The position numbers and the translations under genes are program-made. 64,000 nt of DNA from a virus. The notes under the pieces were generated by a model. That model made no database searches. It was given only the letters and a program-made list of their open reading frames with translations, and had not been told where the DNA came from. This document shows positions 56,377-64,000 of the stretch, one piece after another. The stretch spans positions 1 to 64,000 of the IMG/VR virus record IMGVR_UViG_3300021378_000009. One strand, given 5' to 3'. Every line of letters starts with the position of its first letter. Position 1 is the stretch's first letter.

Positions 56377-59300
56377 TGTCAACAATAGCAGGAACTTCTG
56401 GAAGTGCAAGCAGGCTAAATAAAAAAAGTTTATTTACTAAAAATAGAAATAGATATAACTTACAATTAAGCTCTCATGAAAAAGAAATAAATAACTTCTT
56501 AGATAGCAATAAAAGTACTGATATTATTGACTTTAGTGACTTAAATAGTAAAGACTTATCAAGATTTTTAAAAAGAATTGATGATTATGATAGTTTTTTT
56601 AGTACAGCACAACTTGAAAATATTGACTTTTCTAAATTTGAAGAGCATGTTTTTTTTGACTCTGCAGTAAGCAAAGTTATTAATTCTTATGATAGAATAT
56701 ACAATGATTATCCGTATGACAAAGATTATTTTGCAAATATTGATTACTTTTCAAAGATTGACGGATATACAAACTATATACTTAAAAACAACTTCAAAAG
56801 ATACTTTGGTTATTTAAATTTTACTTCAAATATTAAAGTTACAATAAAGAATCAAAGAGGATTTTATTTAAATGATCACTCCAAGCGAGACGTTGGCTTT
56901 CTAGATCCTAAAAAAAGAAAATTTTCATTTAACTTTTGGTTGTTGTTAGAAGAAACAAATACACTGTCATCTAGCAATAATCAAGTTTTATTTAAGCACT
57001 TTAGTAATTCAAACAATAATGAGTCTGGTTTTATATGTTATCTTTCTAGAGAATCAAATGGATCAGACTTTGATTATTTTATTAACTTTTTATTGATCAA
57101 TAATGGAGTTTCTATTGGAAAAAAGTCATTAGTAGTCAAAGAATCAATATTTACAAGTAATGAATGGCAATCAAAAACTAAAAAGCAAAAATTTAAAAAT
57201 ATTCACATTTCAGTTGAAAATGTGAATGATACAAGAAGCATAAAATTTTTCATTAATTGCCATGAATTGACTAGCACTAATATTAACAATACATCTACAA
57301 AGCTTCCTGTAGAAAATTTTAGTAGTAATTTTAGTTCAATATCAAATAATTTTGTAATTGGTAATAGCGAAAGCTTAACTTTTAATAGCATAGACTTTAA
57401 TAACTTAAACAATATAGGCATAGATGATTTTAAATACTTTTTTAAGAAAACAAGCAAAAAACAGACTGTTAAGTATATGAAAAAGTCTATATATTCTCAA
57501 AAAGGTTTAGCATTATATTTAAAGTTTAATGAACCTGGAGGAAATCATAACAATAATAATATCACGTTAGATAGCTCTGGCAATAAACTTCATGGTCTTA
57601 TTTTAAATAATGACAATACAGCAATAAATGATACTAGTAACTATAGAGATAATAGTATAAGTCCAATTGTACATGAAAGAAAAGAACCTTCACTTTTTGC
57701 AAGCTTTCAAGAAAACATTACAGAATTTGAAAATCTCATAGTTTTAGCAAAAAAATATGATAATATAAACCCAAATATTATATTTAAGCTTTTTCCAAAA
57801 CATTATTTTGTTGAAAGTAGTGAATTACAAAATATGTCGTTATATGTAGAGACATCAAACTATGCCCCAGCAAATACAGGTGTAGGTATAGACAAAAAAA
57901 GTAATACGCTTATAACAAATATACTCATTATGTGGGCTAGATTTTTTGATAGTTTAAAGTGTTATGTTGATTCTTTAAGCGAAATAATTAATTTATCATA
58001 TGACACAATTAATAAAGATGTTAATTTAGGTATAATATTACCTTTGCTATGTAAAAGAAGCGGATTTGATTTTAGAGAAATACTACCTAGTCCTTTAAAA
58101 AGTAAACTTGATGGCGAAAACTTAACTTTTGAAGATATAAAATCAGAAAAAACATTAAGACAAATACAGAATATTTTATGGAAGAGACTTCTAATAAATA
58201 GTAAGGCTTTTTTAGAAAGCAAAGGAACAAAAAATTCAATAAAAAATATTTTTCATAGCTTTGGTGTGCCTTTCGATAAATTTGTCAACATAAGAGAGTT
58301 TTCTAGCAACAATATTATTTCAAATCTTGAAAATTTTAAAGTAATAGAAAAAAACATAAATACAATTTCTTTTTTTAATGAAAAACTTTCTTCTATAACA
58401 CCTACGTACTCAAGTGAAAATAGCTTTTCAAATAATAGACCCTTCTTAGAAATTAAAAGCGTAAGATACGACAATCAATATTCATTTGATAGTGATAGAG
58501 ATAAAGATATTATATTGGCCCAACATATAACGACTGGATTACCTGATGATTGGTCGTTTGAACTTTTTTTAACTTACAATAAATTACTATTAAGAAAAAT
58601 AAACAATAAACAGAGCATAATCAGGATAAACGATAACAATTCGCCTGTTTTTAATTTACAAGCTGAAAGATCAAATTCTGAGAAAGATAAGTTTGATATT
58701 ACACTTAAGTTTATACCTTACACAGGTAGTATAGAAAAGCAAATACTAATAAATGATATTGACTTATTTGAAGGAATAAAATATGTTAACATCTCACACA
58801 AGTTAACAAAAATTGATGGAAATAGTAAAATATATCAAACTGATCTTTATATAAAAGATTACGGATTTGTCAATAATGGGAGGATATTAGCAAAAAACTC
58901 TATTGTTTTAAACTATGGAGAAACAATTCCTATATTAAAAGACAAAAACAACATAGATGTTCAAATAGGAAACTATAAATATAGTGATAATCCTGGAGGT
59001 CTAGGTAATATTGTAGATACAAACTTTGACGGTGATATATGTGGTATTAGAATATGGAAAAAAAGTTTATCTGATAGTGAAATAAGTTCTCATTATAGTG
59101 ATATTAACAACGTAGGCACTGATGATTTAGAAATCGACAAAGACTTAATTGTTGATGGAGTTGTAAAATTTGAAATTGATGATAGTGATATTGTTACAAC
59201 TCAAACAGATAAGACTGTAACATTTAAAAACTTTAAAATATTTAAAAAAGTATTAAATAATAACATAGAAGAGGATATAAATTCTTTAAAATTAAAAATA

Positions 59301-59951
59301 AACAATACGACTAGTGATTTAAAAAATACAAATAAATCTGCAGCGTCTTATAGTAAGATAACTTCCTATAAAATAGATGAACCTTCACTAGAAAATGGAT
59401 TTAATATAGTAAGTTACAAAGAAGAAGAAAATAAAAATTTTAACAATAGGTTTGAAAAATTTCCATCTTATTCAACATTAGAAAATTTTGACAACGTTAA
59501 AGACGCAAGAGTATCTATTGAAGTATCTTCAGCTAAGTTTTTAAACGAAGATATATCTAGAATGTTATCTTCTTTGAATGATTATACAAACGACTTAATG
59601 GTATCTTCTAATTTGTATTCATATAGATATAATTCTTTAGATAATAAAAGAAATCAGTATTTTAAGTTATTAGAAAAAGAAATAAACAATAAAACATTAA
59701 TGAATTTTTTTAAGTATTTTGACAATGCTTTAAGTAACATAATAAAAGAGTCAATACCTAATAAAGTTGGATTTCTAGGATTTAACTACGTTTATGAGTC
59801 TCACATACTTGAAAGAAGTAAGTATGAGTATAAAATGTCTGATAGTCGTCTGGCTATTAATGATGAAAACAAATATAATCATAATAGAGAGTTGCCAAAT
59901 GTGTATCGCAATAAAGAGTATAAAAACAATAGAGTTCTCTCTGAAAAATGA
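56376..59951 (+). CDS. Giant baseplate wedge protein with lectin-like and tail-protein-I-like regions, 1191 aa
   Basis: Residues about 185-330 (KFSFNFWLLLEE, NQVLFKHF, IHISVENVNDTRSIKFFI) and 720-910 (WSFELFLTYNKLLLRK, GDICGIRIWKKSLSDSEISS) both look like concanavalin/LamG lectin domains. Between them ILWKRLLINSKAFLESKGTK, then NSIKNIFHSFGVPF, is the tail-protein-I (P2 gpI) motif, and DSLSEIINLSYDTINKDVNL precedes it. Length and position fit the T4 gp7 role. Lectin domains may bind host glycans at landing. Its start overlaps the previous stop. Confidence 0.75.
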   Translation: MSTIAGTSGSASRLNKKSLFTKNRNRYNLQLSSHEKEINNFLDSNKSTDIIDFSDLNSKDLSRFLKRIDDYDSFFSTAQLENIDFSKFEEHVFFDSAVSKVINSYDRIYNDYPYDKDYFANIDYFSKIDGYTNYILKNNFKRYFGYLNFTSNIKVTIKNQRGFYLNDHSKRDVGFLDPKKRKFSFNFWLLLEETNTLSSSNNQVLFKHFSNSNNNESGFICYLSRESNGSDFDYFINFLLINNGVSIGKKSLVVKESIFTSNEWQSKTKKQKFKNIHISVENVNDTRSIKFFINCHELTSTNINNTSTKLPVENFSSNFSSISNNFVIGNSESLTFNSIDFNNLNNIGIDDFKYFFKKTSKKQTVKYMKKSIYSQKGLALYLKFNEPGGNHNNNNITLDSSGNKLHGLILNNDNTAINDTSNYRDNSISPIVHERKEPSLFASFQENITEFENLIVLAKKYDNINPNIIFKLFPKHYFVESSELQNMSLYVETSNYAPANTGVGIDKKSNTLITNILIMWARFFDSLKCYVDSLSEIINLSYDTINKDVNLGIILPLLCKRSGFDFREILPSPLKSKLDGENLTFEDIKSEKTLRQIQNILWKRLLINSKAFLESKGTKNSIKNIFHSFGVPFDKFVNIREFSSNNIISNLENFKVIEKNINTISFFNEKLSSITPTYSSENSFSNNRPFLEIKSVRYDNQYSFDSDRDKDIILAQHITTGLPDDWSFELFLTYNKLLLRKINNKQSIIRINDNNSPVFNLQAERSNSEKDKFDITLKFIPYTGSIEKQILINDIDLFEGIKYVNISHKLTKIDGNSKIYQTDLYIKDYGFVNNGRILAKNSIVLNYGETIPILKDKNNIDVQIGNYKYSDNPGGLGNIVDTNFDGDICGIRIWKKSLSDSEISSHYSDINNVGTDDLEIDKDLIVDGVVKFEIDDSDIVTTQTDKTVTFKNFKIFKKVLNNNIEEDINSLKLKINNTTSDLKNTNKSAASYSKITSYKIDEPSLENGFNIVSYKEEENKNFNNRFEKFPSYSTLENFDNVKDARVSIEVSSAKFLNEDISRMLSSLNDYTNDLMVSSNLYSYRYNSLDNKRNQYFKLLEKEINNKTLMNFFKYFDNALSNIIKESIPNKVGFLGFNYVYESHILERSKYEYKMSDSRLAINDENKYNHNRELPNVYRNKEYKNNRVLSEK

Positions 59952-59960
59952 GGTTAAATT

Positions 59961-61121
59961 ATGACGTATAGTCCGAGTTATGTAAAAATAAATAAAGACA
60001 CAGCTTTTATTGAAGGTAATAACATTATTGTAAATAATGTACAAAACACTAATAAAAGAAAAAGTTTAGAAAAAAACATAATAAAAGATGGAAATATAAG
60101 AATAGACATCTCACCAGGATGTAATTTTTCTAAAGTTTTTGACAATGATATAAGAAACGAAGTGTCAAGCCAAAACTCTATATTAAGAAATTCAAACTAT
60201 GTCCAAATTTCAGAAAATGAAGAAAAGTTTTATTTAGAAGATAAAACAGGCTTAATTTATCCTTTTCATGATAGTACAAATGTTTTTGATGATAAGCCTG
60301 AAGAAAAAAGAATCAATAGACAAGTTAAAATAAAACACATGTATCCAATTGGTCTTATAAGTAATGAATATCATATATATCAAAATTCTGATATTTATAA
60401 AGATATTAGCGATGAAATTAATTATCTAATAAATACAACAAACGAGGATGATGTATACCTTTATCCGTTTTCCATAAATGACTTCGATATAAATAAGAAT
60501 GGTGCAAATATAGATATTTTTGAAAGAATATCTGAGATCAAACGAAGTATATTGAATGAATATAATATTAGAGGATTTAAAGCAAGCTTTGGTAATTTCT
60601 TTGATGTAAGAAGAAGATCTATAACAATAGCAAATAATATAAACAAGCATGATATTCAAAAAAACATTGAAGTTTTTTTAGATAGAGGCGAAGATGATGA
60701 TTTGTATTCAAGAGATGTTTATCAAAAAAAAGGAAAATTTTCAAACTCTACATTTAATGATATACAAGTAACAACTTTTGAAAAAGACGTATTAGATGAA
60801 AAAACCCTAGAAAGTCAACAACTATTATATATTTCAAATGACTCTCAAGATTTGTCACCTTTTATTGATAGAGACGGTATTAGATTTAAAGAAGAAACAA
60901 AGATGGGTAAAGAAAGACATCAGATTTCTGGTGATTTAAAAAATCATTTCTCATATGATCTCAATGGAAGCAATAGTCCTGATAATTGGGATTTCGCTTC
61001 AATCGAATATAGTAATGATACTTATGAAGATGGAAAAGTTTATAGTTCACAAGGAAGAGACTTTGATTATAGTATAAGTAATGGGATTGACTCAATAGCA
61101 TTTTATGGAGAATTAGATTAA
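59961..61121 (+). CDS. Baseplate or tail structural protein, 386 aa
   Basis: I do not recognise it individually. It starts MTYSPSYVKINKDTAFIEGN after TGAGG and is rich in Asn, Asp, Ile and Lys, with a positively charged ring region (FFDVRRRSITIANNINKHDI). It lies between two huge tail genes and its stop overlaps the next ATG by one base, so it is co-translated and most likely part of the wedge (a gp8-like position in the T4 order). Confidence 0.6.
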   Translation: MTYSPSYVKINKDTAFIEGNNIIVNNVQNTNKRKSLEKNIIKDGNIRIDISPGCNFSKVFDNDIRNEVSSQNSILRNSNYVQISENEEKFYLEDKTGLIYPFHDSTNVFDDKPEEKRINRQVKIKHMYPIGLISNEYHIYQNSDIYKDISDEINYLINTTNEDDVYLYPFSINDFDINKNGANIDIFERISEIKRSILNEYNIRGFKASFGNFFDVRRRSITIANNINKHDIQKNIEVFLDRGEDDDLYSRDVYQKKGKFSNSTFNDIQVTTFEKDVLDEKTLESQQLLYISNDSQDLSPFIDRDGIRFKEETKMGKERHQISGDLKNHFSYDLNGSNSPDNWDFASIEYSNDTYEDGKVYSSQGRDFDYSISNGIDSIAFYGELD

Positions 61122-64000
61122 TGCCAAAAATAAGATCAGGAATAAAAAATCCATATACTAAAAGTGGATCTGTAACTAAGACATTTAAAAATGTTATTAA
61201 AGAACATGATTCTAATCAAGGTTTTTATCCAACAAATAAATTTACAACCGGCTTTAAACTAGATGATTTCAATCAAATATTTGATGATACTAATACTATA
61301 GATACAACTAGCAAGTCTGTTAATCATGTTTTCGGCATTGAATCTACTTACAAATCGACAAACAATAAATTAATACATTCGCCAAGTACTTTTGATACTA
61401 ATGATGACTTTTTAGTTACAAAAGAAGTAGAAATAGAAAACTATGACAATACACTACCTAAAAATAATTTTTCTATACAATACACTCCGTATGTAGACAA
61501 CTATTTAAATACAAACAATAACAGTTTAACAAACATTCAAAATTCAGCTTTTGATGAATCATCATACAATGTTAGTGATCAAGTTTCTATTGAGATAGAA
61601 CTAAACTTTGATGCTCCCGCTATTTTACAAAACAATGAATTTTATGTAGATGATTTTACAAAAAAAGTTGACAGTATCTCTTTTGATAATGGATCAACAA
61701 AGTGGATAGCAAAAAATAATCCTGTCGCATACTTCAACTTCAAAGAAAAATCTTGGGAATATGTTTTAAATTCTCATGAAGCAAATCCACCGAATACTAA
61801 TACATACAACACAGATAGTTTAGTAAACGAAGCTGTGTCTAAAAGTAATATAGGATTTAGTCCTAGCTATAATCCATATAAAAGTAACTACAAAGTTAAC
61901 ACCATAGGTGTCCCTTGTTTTAACTCAAAATTTCCAATTGGTGAACAGTGGTATGCAAGTGAAGATACTTTATTAAAAATGTCTGATTATATTACTAATG
62001 ATTTTATACTAGAAAAAGTAATATTTGTATGTAATAAAACTACTTCTAAATGTCAGAAAAACAATTATAAAGTATACGATGGTAGCAATAATGAAATAAG
62101 TATTACAAATACATACGAGCAAAACAATCAAATGTATTATCTTTCTAATTCTTTAAACTTTTTTATTTTAAATCAGAAAACCGAGCAATTTAACCCATAC
62201 TCTTTCTGGGAAGGCTCTGGTTTTGATAGCGAAAAAAAGTATATTAATAATATGTTTTTTGACAAGTCTGGATCTGATACTTCTTTAAACTTAAAAACCT
62301 CTGTTGTTAATGACTACATTGGCGGAAATTCTATAGACAAAGGATATTATATTTATGACAATTCTTCTCTTTATAATGGACAAGTAGGTGAAAAAGAAAA
62401 AAGTTTAACAACTAAGTCCTCAGCTAGAGAAATAGTATCAGTAAATAACTTTTTTATATACAATAAAAACTTTGGTAATCAAGAAACTGTATCTCTTTTA
62501 AATAAAATAAAAAACGAAGATTATATTGACAACAGTCTAGAGATTGTAAACAATGATGATATAAACTTTGAAAATCAAAAACTAGAAATTAGTAGTGATT
62601 GTAAAATCCCAAATGCTTCTAATATTCATTCAACACACTTCCTATATATTAATAATAATTCTACTAAAGTTTATTCATCAAATTACCTTGGTGGAAGAGA
62701 TTTACAAAGTAACGACTTTGGAAGAAACTTTTTTAATAGAAGATCTTCAAAAATAGATACTAGTTCAACTTTTACTGTAGATAATAATGAAATTACAGAG
62801 TTAAAAAATAAGTTCTATAAATCTCCATATATCCTTAAGCCTGAAGACAAATTGATATTTGGAGTTAACTCTTATACAAATGGAAATATATTACCTTATA
62901 TTCTCATGTTAGAAAAGTCTGTAAAAGTTGTTTTAGTTGGTAGACATGTTGTTAATGATAAAAAGAAAATAAATAAAAAGCAAAGTATAATTTCGAATAA
63001 TGTTATAAAAACTGTGATAAGTGAACCAATTTGTGATGAATGGGATGTAGTACCTACTGAAAGCATTTATAATGGCATTTATGACAATATATACAACAAT
63101 GAAGATAGATATACAACTCAAGGCAAAATCCTTGATAGAGAAGTATATGGCAAAGTTTCTTCTAAACAATTTGGATCATTCAATAACACTGTAAAATTAT
63201 TTTCTGATGAAGAAAAAGTTATTTATGATACTGTAATGCCTAATACTTTATCATATTACAAAAACTCTGGTAATATATCAACAAGCTTTGATAATATCAG
63301 ACTATCATATGAGGAAGATTCAAATCATAATAATAGTAATCATCAATGGATAAACAGTTATCCTTTTGAAGACAGATTTAAGTCTATACATGAAAAAAGA
63401 GATGTATCATTAGATCTAAAAGATAGTGGAATTAACAAGTTTAATATAAAAGTTGATAAATATTTTTTGCCTAATGAATGCTTCCAGTATTATAAAAAAG
63501 ATACAAAGTTTGGATCGTATGAAAGTGGAACTATTTTAAAAAATATAAGAGGGTATATAGAAACTGAAACATTGACTGACGAGTCTATACTGTACTATCT
63601 TGATCAAGGGAAAAGTATATCAACTGCAGTCCCAACCAATGTGTTTGCTGACGTATTGATTAATAATAACATCCCATATATCATCAGAATGCAAGGTGAT
63701 ATATTTGATATAGAAAAAGATTTTGTTGGTGAAGGTCAAATGCCAGATACTTTAAAAGCTAATTCTGGAAGAATAGTTTTTTATAATACAAATATAGAAT
63801 CTGATTCTGATATTACTTTTAATTTTAAGAACATAGCAAATCCTAACTCTGAATATCAAAAATTCTTACCATATAAAATTATTGCAAGGTTAGGTTCTAC
63901 TCAGTCTGGAAATATTGATAGAAATTCTTCACAAACAACAAGCGCTAGTTTTACTAATACTTATGACTTTTCACACAATTTATCAGGTGGCGTAGACTCT
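61121..64000 (+). CDS. Large tail structural protein, 5' 960 codons only
   Basis: The ATG at 61121 shares a base with the previous TAA, and the frame is open for 960 codons to the window end, so the C-terminus is missing. It starts MPKIRSGIKNPYTKSGSVTK and is Asn/Ser/Tyr-rich, beta-looking, and lacks repeats. LEKSVKVVLVGRHVVNDKKK and KILDREVYGKVSSKQFGSFN are distinctive segments. The position after the wedge genes suggests a tail, baseplate-periphery or adhesin protein. No family is recognised. Confidence 0.75.
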   Translation, partial: MPKIRSGIKNPYTKSGSVTKTFKNVIKEHDSNQGFYPTNKFTTGFKLDDFNQIFDDTNTIDTTSKSVNHVFGIESTYKSTNNKLIHSPSTFDTNDDFLVTKEVEIENYDNTLPKNNFSIQYTPYVDNYLNTNNNSLTNIQNSAFDESSYNVSDQVSIEIELNFDAPAILQNNEFYVDDFTKKVDSISFDNGSTKWIAKNNPVAYFNFKEKSWEYVLNSHEANPPNTNTYNTDSLVNEAVSKSNIGFSPSYNPYKSNYKVNTIGVPCFNSKFPIGEQWYASEDTLLKMSDYITNDFILEKVIFVCNKTTSKCQKNNYKVYDGSNNEISITNTYEQNNQMYYLSNSLNFFILNQKTEQFNPYSFWEGSGFDSEKKYINNMFFDKSGSDTSLNLKTSVVNDYIGGNSIDKGYYIYDNSSLYNGQVGEKEKSLTTKSSAREIVSVNNFFIYNKNFGNQETVSLLNKIKNEDYIDNSLEIVNNDDINFENQKLEISSDCKIPNASNIHSTHFLYINNNSTKVYSSNYLGGRDLQSNDFGRNFFNRRSSKIDTSSTFTVDNNEITELKNKFYKSPYILKPEDKLIFGVNSYTNGNILPYILMLEKSVKVVLVGRHVVNDKKKINKKQSIISNNVIKTVISEPICDEWDVVPTESIYNGIYDNIYNNEDRYTTQGKILDREVYGKVSSKQFGSFNNTVKLFSDEEKVIYDTVMPNTLSYYKNSGNISTSFDNIRLSYEEDSNHNNSNHQWINSYPFEDRFKSIHEKRDVSLDLKDSGINKFNIKVDKYFLPNECFQYYKKDTKFGSYESGTILKNIRGYIETETLTDESILYYLDQGKSISTAVPTNVFADVLINNNIPYIIRMQGDIFDIEKDFVGEGQMPDTLKANSGRIVFYNTNIESDSDITFNFKNIANPNSEYQKFLPYKIIARLGSTQSGNIDRNSSQTTSASFTNTYDFSHNLSGGVDS

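Overview
This window looks like part of a large, strongly AT-rich tailed-phage genome with a contractile (myovirus, distantly T4-like) tail. The evidence is a T4-type baseplate set in order (OB-fold hub/spike protein, gp25-like wedge, gp6/baseplate-J wedge, very large wedge and tail proteins), a gp55-like late sigma factor, PhoH, phage tRNAs, a tail-fibre block with a 2402-residue fibre, and dense arrays of small unknown early genes. Several products carry lipoprotein signal peptides, which suggests a Gram-negative (diderm) host. The sequence does not identify the host.

Layout. (1) 1-13.6 kb: leftward genes only, mostly small and unrecognised, with three tRNAs (Lys-TTT, Arg-TCT, and one with anticodon CAT). 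The far left has a collagen-like lipoprotein running off the edge and a signal-peptide gene broken at a poly-T tract. A 20-nt leader precedes eight start sites between 0.37 and 4.02 kb. Between 1.8 and 14.0 kb I count 21 copies of a promoter of form GTGTAA-N18-TATAAT (two confident copies and one degenerate copy have 17 nt), usually followed after 4 nt by ATGTAA. (2) 13.6-14.25 kb: a gene-free divergent region with three or four leftward promoters and GC-rich palindromes. (3) 14.25-21.1 kb: mainly rightward genes, of which eight share one of two related amphipathic N-terminal leaders ending near an [LI]-x-E tripeptide. This resembles the cleaved capsid-targeting sequence of T4 internal head proteins. 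The cargo includes a GNAT-like domain, a Cys-rich probable metal binder and a PAP2/acid phosphatase with all catalytic residues. OMP decarboxylase and a GIY-YIG (T5orf172-like) protein sit among them. (4) 21.1-24.5 kb: a class III nucleotide cyclase fused to a membrane segment, abutting a two-helix membrane/coiled-coil protein, then a C39-like peptidase lipoprotein and unknowns. (5) 24.5-30.5 kb: a DinG/XPD-like helicase, a NUDIX hydrolase, a protein resembling only the GroEL apical domain, a zinc-ribbon-like protein, a histone H1-like protein, a sigma-region-4-only protein and PIN-PhoH. (6) 30.5-45.3 kb: fibre-associated small proteins, three fibres, two C1q-like candidate tip proteins and a small structural protein. 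(7) 45.4-50.1 kb: a PD-(D/E)XK nuclease, two glycosyltransferases, the gp55-like sigma factor and a small possible co-activator. (8) 50.1-64 kb: baseplate and tail structural genes, the last running off the right edge.

Working together (inference): the leftward promoters probably drive early, host-directed small proteins. The 14-21 kb cassette may encode proteins packaged in the head and delivered with the DNA. Regions 5-8 supply DNA/RNA metabolism, late transcription and the tail. Many start codons were re-chosen from the Shine-Dalgarno position, because a leader containing TTGAAAGGTTT can be read as an artificial TTG start. TTG appears to be a genuine start in several genes.
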